A DNA stretch of 64,000 bases from Massilia antarctica (GCF_015689335.1 NZ_CP065053.1:5828001-5892000); one strand, 5' to 3'; positions 35,751-44,869 are shown, numbered from the stretch's first letter. Numbers and translations are program-made. Notes: generated by a model not told the origin, from the letters alone.

Positions 35751-36179
35751 TCAGGGCTTGATGTAGGCGTACTCTTCCTGCGTTTGCAAGCGTGCTACTT
35801 CGGCAACTCCCGACGGGACGACGGTCGCTTCGGGCAATACGTGTTTGCGGTCGATCTTGCGCGCTTCCAGGGTGTTGTTGCAGACCCTGAATTTGACGTT
35901 GCGGTTCGACAGTTCCTGCACCACCGCGTCGTAGGGATTGCCGTTCTTGTCCTTGGCGTCTTCCAGCAAGAAGTCGATGCCGGGGCCGTGCGTGACGACC
36001 ACGATCTTCGCTTTCGGGCTGGCGTTGAGGTGATTGCGCACGTTGCCGAGCACGCCCATCGCATTGCTGCTGTCGGTCACGTGATAGACCACTTTTTCTT
36101 CGCGCGCGAAGGCGCTGGCCGGTGTGCTGGCGACGGCGGCGACCATCATCACGGCGGCCATGGTGCGGAACAATTGCAT
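35751..36179 (-). CDS. DsrE-family periplasmic protein
   Basis: 142 residues from ATG 36179: signal peptide ending near ASAFA, then a DsrE-like fold (KVVYHVTDSSNAMGVLGNV, VVTHGPGIDFLLEDA, VKFRVCNNTLEA, VPSGVAEVARLQTQEEYAYIKP). The Cys in RVCNNT is the typical position of the DsrE active-site Cys. DsrE-like proteins handle sulfur or persulfide. It sits at the 3' end of the sox cluster, 20 bp from the MBL hydrolase; likely sulfur-related. Confidence 0.85.
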   Translation of the reverse strand: MQLFRTMAAVMMVAAVASTPASAFAREEKVVYHVTDSSNAMGVLGNVRNHLNASPKAKIVVVTHGPGIDFLLEDAKDKNGNPYDAVVQELSNRNVKFRVCNNTLEARKIDRKHVLPEATVVPSGVAEVARLQTQEEYAYIKP

Positions 36180-36199
36180 AGTAACTCCTGTAAAAACAA

Positions 36200-37198
36200 T
36201 CAAGGTGGTGGCGGCGCGGCGGGAATCTGCCCCTGTTGCAGGCTTTCCCTTTCCATCAACAGGTAGGTGCCGTAGGCGTTGAGCCGGTTGGCCTGCGCAA
36301 AGGCCGGGTACTTGTCGAAGGCGCTCCAGTCAATCTTACCGTATGCCTCGTCGAACGAGGTCAGTTCGGCCACCGCCTCGCCCATCACGCGGCGCAGGAA
36401 GGTCAGGTAATCGCGGGTCAGCGCCATATCCCTGGCCGGCGCGCGCGACAATTCACCGTGGCCGGGGATGGCCGCGCGCGGCGCCAGCGCCAGCATGCGA
36501 TCGAGCGCGCCCAGCCACACGCGGCTGTCGGCCTCGCCCACGAAGGGAATCCGGCCGCCGAAAAACAGGTCGCCTGCGAACAGCACCTGGTCGTCGTCGA
36601 CCGCCAGCATGATATCGTCCGGCGAATGCGCGCCGCTCATGTCGATGATCCGGAAGCGCATGCCGCCCATCTCGAACGCAATGGTGCTGGCACCGGAAAA
36701 ACTGAGCCAGCGGTCGGCCCCGGTCAGGCGGGTTGCGTCGTTCACCCACGGCGTCAGCGCCACTTTGCGTTGCGCCAGCCGGGTGGCCGCCATGTCGGAG
36801 GCAAGATAGGTCCGGCCCCGTTCGTGCGCCCAGATCTGCGCGCCGCGCGCCTTGAACGCCTGCAATCCGTAGAAATGGTCGGCGTGATAATGGCTGATGA
36901 TCACGCGCCGCACCGGCTGCGGCGTGACCTTGCGGATCGCCCTGATCATCGCTTCGCCCAGCGCCGGCGTGCCGAGCGCATCGAACACCAGCACGCCGTC
37001 GCGCGTGACCACGAAGCCCGCGTTCGACATGAAACCCTGGTTGGCGGCGTCGGCCGCGCCGGAATCGCCGTGGAAGTAATACACGTGCGGCGAAACCTTG
37101 ATCGGCGTGAGCGCCGGCGTGCTCGCCGCGCGCGCCGGGGCGGCCAGCGCCAGCAAGGCCGCGCACAAGCAGGCGATGGTCGAGGTGGCGAAGTTCAT
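36200..37198 (-). CDS. MBL-fold metallo-hydrolase (SoxH-like)
   Basis: 332 residues from ATG 37198. Signal peptide ending at ARA, metal-binding HYHADHFYG motif, later GAHSPDDI, FAGDLFFGGR and PGHGELS. The family includes SoxH of Paracoccus-type sox clusters and other quinoprotein-associated hydrolases; SoxH is not essential for thiosulfate oxidation. It lies between the soxW-like thioredoxin (22-bp gap) and the dsrE gene in the sox direction. Confidence 0.82.
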   Translation of the reverse strand: MNFATSTIACLCAALLALAAPARAASTPALTPIKVSPHVYYFHGDSGAADAANQGFMSNAGFVVTRDGVLVFDALGTPALGEAMIRAIRKVTPQPVRRVIISHYHADHFYGLQAFKARGAQIWAHERGRTYLASDMAATRLAQRKVALTPWVNDATRLTGADRWLSFSGASTIAFEMGGMRFRIIDMSGAHSPDDIMLAVDDDQVLFAGDLFFGGRIPFVGEADSRVWLGALDRMLALAPRAAIPGHGELSRAPARDMALTRDYLTFLRRVMGEAVAELTSFDEAYGKIDWSAFDKYPAFAQANRLNAYGTYLLMERESLQQGQIPAAPPPP

Positions 37199-37220
37199 GG
37201 CAATTCCTTTCACGATGTGA

Positions 37221-37745
37221 CTATTGGCCGGCAAGCTTGCGCTGCGCCTGGGCCAGCGCCTCGTCGAGGTAGGCGCCGTACATGCCGGAAACGTCGCCGC
37301 CGACCAGCGGCGGTACAAGCAGCGCGCCGCTGGTGTCGAGCAGCAGCACGGTCGGCGCGATGCGCACCTGGTAGTGAAAGGCCAAGGCGGCGCCGCTGCT
37401 TGCTACCCCGTTAAATCCGGTAAACGGCGCCGTGCCGGTCAGGCCGACTTCGCGCACCACCGGGCGCGCCTGTTCATCGCCCTCGCGCGTGAGCGGCAGC
37501 AGATAATTGCGGCGGACCACGTCGCAGTAGCCGCAGCCGGGCAGCGAAAACAGCACCAGCAGCGGCTTGCCGCGCCGCGCCGCCAGTGCCGCGTCGGCGG
37601 CCAGCGAGCGCGGAGGGTCCAGGGCGGGCGCGCCGGCGGCCATGGTATCGCTCCCGAGCAGCGCCAGCGCCGCCAGCAGGGCCGCGCTGCGCCGCAGCCA
37701 GCCGGCCGCCGCGCGAAAACGTATCAGCGCGCCGCGCCTCTTCAT
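37221..37745 (-). CDS. Periplasmic thioredoxin-like protein (SoxW-type)
   Basis: 174 residues. Basic signal segment, then a thioredoxin fold with LPGCGYCDVV (CxxC at 71 and 74) and cis-Pro IAPT. The start overlaps the soxB stop (ATGA), so it is translated with it. In sox clusters SoxW keeps the SoxY Cys or related thiols reduced; the same role is inferred here. Confidence 0.82.
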   Translation of the reverse strand: MKRRGALIRFRAAAGWLRRSAALLAALALLGSDTMAAGAPALDPPRSLAADAALAARRGKPLLVLFSLPGCGYCDVVRRNYLLPLTREGDEQARPVVREVGLTGTAPFTGFNGVASSGAALAFHYQVRIAPTVLLLDTSGALLVPPLVGGDVSGMYGAYLDEALAQAQRKLAGQ

Positions 37746-39460
37746 CCCATCAGGCCCGGATTGCCCTGCATGCCGATCAGGCGCGGCGTGTTGAGCTTGC
37801 GTGGGCTGACGGTTTTCTGCTGGCGCAGCCACTGCGCCACCACATCCCACACCGGTTCGCCCTTGGCGCCCTCGGCCACCGGGGCCCAGCCGGCCACCTT
37901 GTAAGTCTTGCCGGCGTCGAGCGGCTTGCCGTGCAGGCGCATGTCGCTGATGCGCGCGCCCATCGCGGCCTTGGGGTCGATGGCATACGTCATGCCGCCC
38001 ACCCGCACCATGTCGCCGCCCTGCTGGTAGTACGGGTCGGGGTTGAACAGGTTGTCGGCCACGTCTTCGAGGATGGTCTTGATGGTGCTGCCGGTCATGT
38101 CGGTCAGGGTGCTGTACGAATACGTTGTGGCGGTCTGGTCCATCAAGTGTTCCATCAGGATCGGGCTGTCGGGCAGCAGCGACGTGCCCCAGCGAAAGCC
38201 CGGCGAAAAGGCGATGTCGGCGCCCTTCACGTCCATCAGCGCGTCGATGATCAACTGGTCGAAGGTGCCGTTGAAGTTGCCGCGCCGGTAGAGGGTGCCC
38301 TCGGTGCGCGCCAGCTTTTCGTTCAGCTTCGCTTCGTAGGGCGCGCGGATTTTTCCGATCAGGGCGGCCATGTCCTTGTCGGCCGGCAGGAAGTTGGAGA
38401 ACACGGGCAGCAGGCGGTACTGGAAATTGCGCACCTGGCCGCCGCGCACGTCGAAGTCGAGCACGCCCAGGAACTTGCCGTTGCTGCCGGCGTTGGTCAC
38501 CAGGGTCTTGCCGCCGCCATTGGCAACGATCACCGGTTCGGGCACGCCGTCGTGGGTGTGGCCGCCCAGGATGGCGTCGATGCCGCGCACGCGCGAAGCC
38601 ATTTTCAGGTCCACGTCCATGCCATTGTGCGACAGCACCACGACCACCTTGGCCCCCTTGGCGCGCGCCTCGTCCACCATCTTTTGCATGTTTTCTTCCT
38701 GGATGCCGAAACTCCAGTCGGGTGTCAGGTAGCGCGGATTGGCGATCGGCGTGTAGGGAAATGCCTGGCCGATGATGGCCACCGGCACGCCGTTCATTTC
38801 CTTGATGACGTACGGGGCGAACACCGGATCGTCGAAATCGGTGGTGTTGACGTTCTGCGCCACGAAATCGACCTTGCCCTTGAAATCCTTGCCGACGATT
38901 TCCTGCACCCGCTTGTCGCCCAGGGTCATTTCCCAGTGCGCGGTCATCACGTCCACGCCCAGCAGCAAGCCGCAATCGACCATGTCCTGGCCGCGCGTCC
39001 ACAAGGCCGTGGCCGAGCCTTGCCAGGTGTCGCCGCCGTCGAGCAGCAGCGCGCCCGGGCGGCCGGCACGCATCTGCCTGACCAGGGTGGCCAGGTGGGC
39101 GAAGCCGCCCACCTTGCCGTAGGTGCGCGCGGCCTGCTCGAAGTTGAGCGCGGTGAACGCGTGCGCCTGCGCCGTGTTCGGCTTGATGTTGACCTGTTTC
39201 AGGAGCGCTTCGCCGACCAGGTGCGGCATCTTGCCGGCCGCCTGGCCGATGCCCAGATTGACACTTGGCTCGCGGAAGTACACCGGGTTGAGCTGCGCAT
39301 GGCAATCGGTAAAGTGCAGGAAATGCACGTTGCCGAAGCGCGCCAGGTCGTACAGGGCACCCGGCGCGGGCGCTCCCAGCGCCGTTTTCGAGCCCAGCAG
39401 CATGCCGCCGGCGGCGGCGATGCCCATCAGTTGCGCAAATTCGCGCCGGTTCATTCCCAT
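37742..39460 (-). CDS. soxB: Thiosulfohydrolase SoxB
   Basis: 572 residues from ATG 39460 with AGGAG upstream. A twin-arginine leader (MNRREFAQLMG), then a calcineurin-like dimetal site: TDCHAQ (D52, H54), GGDTW, SHNGMD and GGHTHDG, ending in a 5'-nucleotidase-like C-domain. SoxB hydrolyses sulfate from the cysteine S-thiosulfonate on SoxY. Fits the SoxXA-YZ-B-CD pathway. Confidence 0.96.
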   Translation of the reverse strand: MGMNRREFAQLMGIAAAGGMLLGSKTALGAPAPGALYDLARFGNVHFLHFTDCHAQLNPVYFREPSVNLGIGQAAGKMPHLVGEALLKQVNIKPNTAQAHAFTALNFEQAARTYGKVGGFAHLATLVRQMRAGRPGALLLDGGDTWQGSATALWTRGQDMVDCGLLLGVDVMTAHWEMTLGDKRVQEIVGKDFKGKVDFVAQNVNTTDFDDPVFAPYVIKEMNGVPVAIIGQAFPYTPIANPRYLTPDWSFGIQEENMQKMVDEARAKGAKVVVVLSHNGMDVDLKMASRVRGIDAILGGHTHDGVPEPVIVANGGGKTLVTNAGSNGKFLGVLDFDVRGGQVRNFQYRLLPVFSNFLPADKDMAALIGKIRAPYEAKLNEKLARTEGTLYRRGNFNGTFDQLIIDALMDVKGADIAFSPGFRWGTSLLPDSPILMEHLMDQTATTYSYSTLTDMTGSTIKTILEDVADNLFNPDPYYQQGGDMVRVGGMTYAIDPKAAMGARISDMRLHGKPLDAGKTYKVAGWAPVAEGAKGEPVWDVVAQWLRQQKTVSPRKLNTPRLIGMQGNPGLMG

Positions 39461-39482
39461 GCTGGCTCCTCGGTTGGGGCGG

Positions 39483-40106
39483 CTACTCGTTGACGGGCGA
39501 CTTGGGGTCGAGCAGCAGCGCCATCACGTCCTTGAGCTGGGCTTCGGTCAGGATGCCGTTGTGGCCGAAGCGCGGCATGTTCGAGCAGGCGCTGTAGGCT
39601 TGCGCGTTGTACAGCTTGTTCCAGGTGTAGCTCAGGGTCGCGTCGCTGTTGCCGCGCAACTTGCCGTACTGGTACAGGGAGGGGCCGATATTGCCGAACG
39701 AGATTTCCTTCTTGCTGATCTGGTGGCAGGCGTAGCAATTGCCGCCGTTGACCGCGCCGACCGCGTCGGACGATTGCATGCCGCGCCCGTTTTGCGCGAT
39801 CTTTTCGCCTTCCTGCCAGGCGCCGAGGTACTTGCCATCGGCCGGCGCTTTGACCGCGGCCAGCTGGGCCGCCTCGATGCGCGCCACCACCTCGGGCGGG
39901 CGCTCCTTGGGATACTGGCTGCACAGCTGCTGCGCCTCGTCCCTCACAGCGACGCGCTCCACCGTGGCCGGTCCGGCCGAATGGAAGTCCTGCCGGATCA
40001 TGTCGAGCGCGGCCTGGCGGTAATCGGTATCGGCGGCCACGGTGGCGCAGCCGGCGATGGTGGCGGCGCCCAGGCTGGCGCAGATCATGCGTGCGATTGA
40101 TGTCAT
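39483..40106 (-). CDS. soxX: Sulfur-oxidation cytochrome SoxX
   Basis: 207 residues. Lipobox-like AGCATV after the leader, an N-terminal extension with a Cys (QLCSQY), then one haem c site CYACH and late Met PRFGH region. It forms SoxXA with SoxA to couple thiosulfate to SoxY. GGGAG precedes the start; the soxA stop is 9 bp upstream. Longer than minimal SoxX, as in betaproteobacterial forms with an N-terminal extension. Confidence 0.93.
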   Translation of the reverse strand: MTSIARMICASLGAATIAGCATVAADTDYRQAALDMIRQDFHSAGPATVERVAVRDEAQQLCSQYPKERPPEVVARIEAAQLAAVKAPADGKYLGAWQEGEKIAQNGRGMQSSDAVGAVNGGNCYACHQISKKEISFGNIGPSLYQYGKLRGNSDATLSYTWNKLYNAQAYSACSNMPRFGHNGILTEAQLKDVMALLLDPKSPVNE

Positions 40107-40115
40107 CTCGTCTCC

Positions 40116-40922
40116 CTATCGTTTCAAGGCCGGACCGGCGTACACGCCGCCGTTCGCGTTTTTTGCCAGGAACATCGTGACCGCCGTCAGCGCGTCGGAA
40201 GAGTACAGCGGCTCCGGAAAGCGCTGCTGGCGGAAGCAGTCGGTCAGCCGGTGCTGCATGGTGCGCACTTCCCCCTGCGAGACGCGATACGCCGGCCAGG
40301 TGGTGTAGGCGGCCTGGGCATTGGCAGGATTGAGGATATTCGGCAATTCCTGCAGGCGGATGCGCTGTCCATCGGCCGAATGGCAGGTGGCGCAGGCGAA
40401 ATCGTGCGAGCCGCCCCGGTAGAAAAACAGTTGCCGGCCGGTTTCGTAAGCGCGCCGCTCCAGCGGGTGGTCGGTCGAGACCGCCATCTTCATGCCGCGC
40501 GACTCGGCGGTGATGTAGGACACCAACGCTTCGATATCGGATTTCTTGCCGGCCGCGCCGAACGGCGTCTTGACCGCCTCGGCCGGGCTGAGACCTTGCA
40601 GGGTGATCCGGCAATGCACCAGGCGCTGCTCCAGGTCCATGACCTTGTTGACATCCTTGAAGTAGCGCGGCAGTTCGGTGTACGCGCCTTTCAGCACACC
40701 CGGCCCCTTGCCGAAGTCGCATTGCTCCAGCGATACCTTGTTCGGGCCGGCTTTGGTTTTCCACAGCTCTTCGCCGCGCATTTCCCACAGCTCGGCGGGA
40801 TTGCCATCGGCCAGCATCTGGCGGTACTTCGCAATCTCGTCGGTGGCCGAGGTCTGCGCGAGCGCGGTGCCGGTCGTGGCCAGCAGTCCCGCGCTAAGCA
40901 CCAATGTGCGCCGGTTGATCAT
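40116..40922 (-). CDS. soxA: Sulfur-oxidation cytochrome SoxA
   Basis: 268 residues, signal peptide ending at ALA, with one haem c site CATCH (HDFACATCHSADG). The position of the first haem in dihaem SoxA is replaced by a QCDFGKGPG Cys, so this is a monohaem form. The catalytic Cys of the family is likely in LTDCFRQQRFPEP. AAGGAG precedes the start. Second SoxXA subunit. Confidence 0.93.
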   Translation of the reverse strand: MINRRTLVLSAGLLATTGTALAQTSATDEIAKYRQMLADGNPAELWEMRGEELWKTKAGPNKVSLEQCDFGKGPGVLKGAYTELPRYFKDVNKVMDLEQRLVHCRITLQGLSPAEAVKTPFGAAGKKSDIEALVSYITAESRGMKMAVSTDHPLERRAYETGRQLFFYRGGSHDFACATCHSADGQRIRLQELPNILNPANAQAAYTTWPAYRVSQGEVRTMQHRLTDCFRQQRFPEPLYSSDALTAVTMFLAKNANGGVYAGPALKR

Positions 40923-40980
40923 GGTCGTCTCCTTGTTGTTGTGAGGGGCGGTCTGCGCCGCGTGCGGTGCCGGGGCGATT

Positions 40981-41292
40981 TCAGGTGATCGTGCCTTCGT
41001 CGGTGCGGCTGTCGCCCACCGTGTCGACCCAGGTCACCGTGACCTTGTCGCCCTTGGCCGCGCCCTTGAACTTGAACGACAGGAAGGGGTCCTTGGAGAC
41101 CGAGGGGCCGAAGTTGGCGTCGAACACCACCTTCTCTCCGACCTTGGCGACCAAGGTCTTGATGAAATGGGCGGGGACGAGCTTGCCGGCCGCGTCCTTG
41201 CGCTGTCCGGTTTCCATATCGTGCCGCATGAGGATTTTGACTTCCACCAGCTCGCCGGTGGCGCTGGCGCGGATGCGCATTGGATCAGCCAT
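40981..41292 (-). CDS. soxZ: Thiosulfate oxidation carrier complex subunit SoxZ
   Basis: 103 residues from ATG 41292 without a signal peptide. The SoxZ fold is clear: MRIRASATGELVEVKILMRH, PAHFIKTL, FGPSVSKDPFLSFKF and TVTWVDTVGDSRTDEG. It pairs with SoxY and is exported with it. Located 44 bp after soxY. Confidence 0.95.
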   Translation of the reverse strand: MADPMRIRASATGELVEVKILMRHDMETGQRKDAAGKLVPAHFIKTLVAKVGEKVVFDANFGPSVSKDPFLSFKFKGAAKGDKVTVTWVDTVGDSRTDEGTIT

Positions 41293-41336
41293 GATCGTTT
41301 CCTTTGTTGGTATGGGGAGAAGATGGGGGAAACAGC

Positions 41337-41801
41337 TCAGCCGCCGCAGCCGCCGAGCGTTACCTTGATTTCCTTGGACGCGAGCAGCCATTTGCCGTCG
41401 GCGCGCGCCAGCGCATGCACGTTGGAGGTGCCGCCCATCTTCACGCGCGTGGTGACTGCCGCTTCCGTGCCGGGCGGGATGTTGAAGCTGGCCGACATGC
41501 TGCTGGGGTTCTTTTCAACCAGGATGGCCATGAAGTCGGTGTTGGGCGCCTTGCTGGCGATCGAGACCGGCACCACGGCGCCGTTTTCGGCGATGTCCGG
41601 ACCGGTGATCGTGACGTCGGCGCTGACCGTGAACTTGCCGCCGCCGAGTTCCTTCAGGGCCGCTTCCAGGCTTTTGGCATCGAACACCTTCTGGCTCCAT
41701 TCGGCGGCGAACACGTCGGACGGCTTGAGCAGCCCGGCGGCGAATGCCGCGCCCAGCACCGAGGTAATGTGCATCAGCTTGCGTCGATTTTGGTTCATCA
41801 T
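41337..41801 (-). CDS. soxY: Thiosulfate oxidation carrier protein SoxY
   Basis: 154 residues. A Tat-like leader (QNRRKLMHI), SoxY core, and the canonical carrier end GGCGG; the Cys carries the sulfur intermediates. Two adjacent ATGs (41801, 41798) both fit. First in the soxYZ pair, 71 bp after soxD. Confidence 0.95.
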   Translation of the reverse strand: MMNQNRRKLMHITSVLGAAFAAGLLKPSDVFAAEWSQKVFDAKSLEAALKELGGGKFTVSADVTITGPDIAENGAVVPVSIASKAPNTDFMAILVEKNPSSMSASFNIPPGTEAAVTTRVKMGGTSNVHALARADGKWLLASKEIKVTLGGCGG

Positions 41802-41872
41802 CTTCTCCAATTTGATTGACTGCTTCACACCAAGGCTACCCGATCCGGGTCGCCGCTGGCCATGTTCGTTGA

Positions 41873-42925
41873 TCAGGGCGTTGCCAGAATCCAGGCTAGC
41901 ATCGCGGCGAGATCGGCATCCTTGACCTGTGCCTGCGCCGGCATCGGTATCGTGTCCCAGGTGCCGGCGCTGCCTTGGCGGACCTTGTCGGCCAGCCTGG
42001 CGGCGGCCGCGCTGTCGCCCTGGTATTTCTCGCGCACCGCCTTGAAGCTGGGGCCGATGACCTTGGTATCGATCGCGTGGCAGGCCATGCAGGCGTGTTG
42101 CCGCAGCAGCGCCAGGGCCGCCTTGTCGGGCCCGCTTACGGCCGCCGTGGCGACGGCCGGCGCGACGGCCGCCAGCCGCGCGGTTGGCGCCGCCTGCGTT
42201 GTATCGACGCCACGGGTGGCGCCAAAGCCGCGTGTCTGCAGCGCCAGGTTGCCATGCGCGTTGCGCGCCGCTTCCGGCAGCGACGAGCGCACGGTGGCCT
42301 CGACCGGGCAATTTGTCATGCACACAACGCTCCTGACGTCGGGCTTGCCCTTGATGTCCCACAGGCCGTGGTTGGTGACCATGCCCTTGCGGTTCGGCAT
42401 GCGCTGCTGGGCTTGCGCGATGGTCCGGTCCGACAGCACGAAGTCGTCCGGCACCACCTCGCCCATGTTCAGCATGTAGGCGGTGACCGCGTACACCTCG
42501 TCGGTGGTGAGCGACTTGGGCGCGGTCCAGGGCATGGCGCGGTTGATGTAATCCCACAGGGTCGAGACGGTCGCGAGCTTCATCAAGGTGGTCTTCTGCG
42601 GCTGGCGGCCGTTCACGAGCGAGGCCACCCGGCCGTTCGCCGCATCGGCGGCCGTGGTGCCGCCGATGAGCGGCGTAAACACCTCGTTCGACTCGCCGAA
42701 GGTGCCGTGGCAGGAGGCGCACTTGCCTTCCCAGACCGCCTGGCCGGCCAGCACGCTGCCGGAACCCTTGGGCAGGCCGGTGAAATCGGGGCGCACATCG
42801 ATATCCCAGGCCGCCACTTCCTGCGCCGTCGCGGGGCGGCCGGGCAGGTTCGGGGGCGCGGCGGCGGCGCCGGTGGCCAGCGCGGCAATGACGAGCGCGA
42901 GCGCCGCTTTAATAGACCTGGACAT
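41873..42925 (-). CDS. soxD: Sulfite dehydrogenase cytochrome subunit SoxD
   Basis: 350 residues from ATG 42925, which overlaps the soxC stop by 17 bp. Signal peptide ending near GAAA, first haem site CASCH about residue 70, a second lobe with CMACH about 280. SoxCD (sulfur dehydrogenase) oxidises the persulfide on SoxY with six electrons. A Pro/Ala linker (about 230-265) separates the lobes. Confidence 0.93.
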   Translation of the reverse strand: MSRSIKAALALVIAALATGAAAAPPNLPGRPATAQEVAAWDIDVRPDFTGLPKGSGSVLAGQAVWEGKCASCHGTFGESNEVFTPLIGGTTAADAANGRVASLVNGRQPQKTTLMKLATVSTLWDYINRAMPWTAPKSLTTDEVYAVTAYMLNMGEVVPDDFVLSDRTIAQAQQRMPNRKGMVTNHGLWDIKGKPDVRSVVCMTNCPVEATVRSSLPEAARNAHGNLALQTRGFGATRGVDTTQAAPTARLAAVAPAVATAAVSGPDKAALALLRQHACMACHAIDTKVIGPSFKAVREKYQGDSAAAARLADKVRQGSAGTWDTIPMPAQAQVKDADLAAMLAWILATP

Positions 42926-44267
42926 TCGACACCTCGCCCGATTGCGCAACCTGCCAGGACTGGATTGCATTGTTGTGATAAATCGAGCGGGTGCCGCGCA
43001 CCGCGCGCAGTTCATTGATTTTCGGCTGCACATAGCCGGTCTCGTCGATGGCGCGCGATTGCAGCACGGCGGGCGCGCCCTGCCAGTCCCAATCGATATT
43101 GAAGCGGGTCAGGCATTTCGACAGCAGCGGCGTTTCCAGGCGCGCCGTGCGCCAGTTGCGCCCGCCGTCGACCGACACATCGACCCGCTTGACCTTGCCG
43201 CGTCCGGACCAGGCCAGCCCGGTGATGTTGTAATATCCGTTGCCCTGCAGGCGCTGGCCGGCCGACGGCGTGGTGATCACCGACTTGCATTCCTGGATGG
43301 AAGTGTACTGGCGGAAGGTGCCGTCCGGCAGCGCATCGATGTAGTGCAGCGCCTCATCCTTGGTGGCATACGGCTGGTCGCCCACTTCGATGCGGCGCAG
43401 CCATTTCACCCACGACACGCCCTGCACGCCGGGCACTACCAGGCGCAAGGGGTAACCGTGTTCCGGGCGCAGCATTTCGCCATTCATGGCCCAGGCCACG
43501 ATGACATCGTCGAGCGCGCGGTCAAGACCAATGGTGCGGGTCATCGACGAGCCGTCGGCGCCTTCCGCCAGCACGACCTTGGCACGCCGCTTGTCGTAGC
43601 CGCAATCGTCCAGCAATACCGACAGCGGCACGCCGGTAAATTCGCTGCAACTGAGCATGCCGTGCGAGTACTGGACCGAGGGCACCGCCACATTGCCCCA
43701 CTCCATCGCCGTGTTGGCGCCGCACTCGATGAAATGCATGCGCGACACCGACGGCATGCGCATCAGGTCATCCATCGTGTAGACCTTGGGGGTTTTCACC
43801 AGGCCGTTGATCATGAAACGGTGTTTGGTCGGGTCGATATCGTGCCAGCCCTGGTGATGGCGCTCGAAATGCAGTCCGGACGGGGTGATGATGCCGAACA
43901 GCCCCTGCAGCGGCGTGAACGATACCGAGGCCGCGGCCACCCGGGTCAGTCCGGGCGACTCGCGCCGCTGGAGATTGGCTTCGTACTGCGAGGGCTGGCC
44001 GTAGGGATTGGTCACGACCGGTTTGCCCAGGGTGCGCGAATGCTCGGGCAGGATCAGGATGTTGGGGTCGCCCGCAGCTGCGCCATCCTGGGCCAGCGCG
44101 GTCCCCGACGCCATGGCGGCGCCGGCGGCCGCCAGGAAACTGCGGCGCAGGAAACCGCGCCGCGCATCGTCCATGCCGGCGCGGTTGATCTCGTCGATCA
44201 GGCTGCCGTCAAGGAAATGCTCGGGGGCGGCCTGCACACGGCCGGTTTTGCGTATCGGAGTCGTCAT
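42909..44267 (-). CDS. soxC: Sulfite (sulfane) dehydrogenase catalytic subunit SoxC
   Basis: 452 residues, Tat leader (RRGFLRRSFLAAAGA), molybdopterin-binding oxidoreductase core with the Mo-ligating Cys in FIECGANTAMEW (C182), and a dimerisation C-domain. Presence of SoxCD means the pathway can take thiosulfate fully to sulfate rather than storing sulfur globules. It is the first sox gene of the leftward operon; GCATATA elements lie 83-110 bp upstream. Confidence 0.95.
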   Translation of the reverse strand: MTTPIRKTGRVQAAPEHFLDGSLIDEINRAGMDDARRGFLRRSFLAAAGAAMASGTALAQDGAAAGDPNILILPEHSRTLGKPVVTNPYGQPSQYEANLQRRESPGLTRVAAASVSFTPLQGLFGIITPSGLHFERHHQGWHDIDPTKHRFMINGLVKTPKVYTMDDLMRMPSVSRMHFIECGANTAMEWGNVAVPSVQYSHGMLSCSEFTGVPLSVLLDDCGYDKRRAKVVLAEGADGSSMTRTIGLDRALDDVIVAWAMNGEMLRPEHGYPLRLVVPGVQGVSWVKWLRRIEVGDQPYATKDEALHYIDALPDGTFRQYTSIQECKSVITTPSAGQRLQGNGYYNITGLAWSGRGKVKRVDVSVDGGRNWRTARLETPLLSKCLTRFNIDWDWQGAPAVLQSRAIDETGYVQPKINELRAVRGTRSIYHNNAIQSWQVAQSGEVSNVQVY

Positions 44268-44349
44268 TGCCGCTGCCTCTCGCTTGCCTTGTTGAAAACG
44301 GCATCGGAACTTCCGACCCGCCCGTACAATCGCTTATTTATCTGAGCAC

Positions 44350-44376
44350 ATACGCATATAACCATGCACGCATATA
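44350..44376. promoter_or_regulatory. Candidate operator upstream of soxC
   Basis: Two GCATATA units (44354-44360 and 44370-44376) in direct order. The 15-base block ATACGCATATAACCA at 44350-44364 recurs exactly upstream of the ArsR gene (44803-44817). The matching copies flanking one regulator gene fit a shared ArsR-type operator controlling the sox operon. Confidence 0.6.
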
Positions 44377-44406
44377 TTCCGCGTCCTATGCGCGTGCGTC
44401 ACCGTC

Positions 44407-44775
44407 TCAGGCGTCCGTTCCCATGAAGCCATGAATCGCGCCCTGCCCCATGCGGCGGCTGTTCTTGACCTTTTCCGCCATCTGCGAGCACACGGTGCGG
44501 CACAGCGCGATCGTATTCTGGTCTTCGATGCGGTAATACACTTGCGCCCCTTCCTTGCGCCGTCCCAGGATGCGGGCCCGGTACAGCATGTTCAACTGGC
44601 GCGATACATTGGCCTGGGTGGCGCCGATCTCGCCGACGATCGCGCCCACCGTGCGCTCGCCATGGCACAGCGCGTGCAGGATCTTGAGCCGGGTCGGCTC
44701 GGACAGCAGCGAAAAATAGTTCGACACTTCTTCGAACACTTCGCTCATCTGTTCACTGTCGAGTTCCGGATCCAT
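44407..44775 (-). CDS. ArsR-family regulator, probable sox repressor (SoxR/BigR-like)
   Basis: 122 residues from ATG 44775. Winged HTH with SEPTRLKILHALCHGERTV, then TQANVSRQLNMLYRARIL and RRKEGAQVYYRIED. Cysteines at 37, 92 and 96 fall where persulfide-sensing ArsR proteins (SqrR/BigR type) have theirs. It sits directly upstream of soxC, in the same direction, with GCATATA elements both before its own start and before soxC. Inference: a sulfur-responsive repressor of itself and the sox operon. Confidence 0.82.
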   Translation of the reverse strand: MDPELDSEQMSEVFEEVSNYFSLLSEPTRLKILHALCHGERTVGAIVGEIGATQANVSRQLNMLYRARILGRRKEGAQVYYRIEDQNTIALCRTVCSQMAEKVKNSRRMGQGAIHGFMGTDA

Positions 44776-44791
44776 GCTGGTAGGGGTTTGA

Positions 44792-44813
44792 TATATGCCG
44801 ATATACGCATATA
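44792..44813. promoter_or_regulatory. Candidate autoregulatory operator of the ArsR gene
   Basis: TATATGC (44792-44798) and GCATATA (44807-44813) form an inverted repeat with an 8-base spacer, ending 17 bp before the ArsR start codon. It overlaps the exact 15-base block shared with the soxC upstream region. Confidence 0.6.
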
Positions 44814-44869
44814 ACCAAATCCGCACATATCGCACAAGCGATTTCGATGTTGCAATACGGAAAACAACA

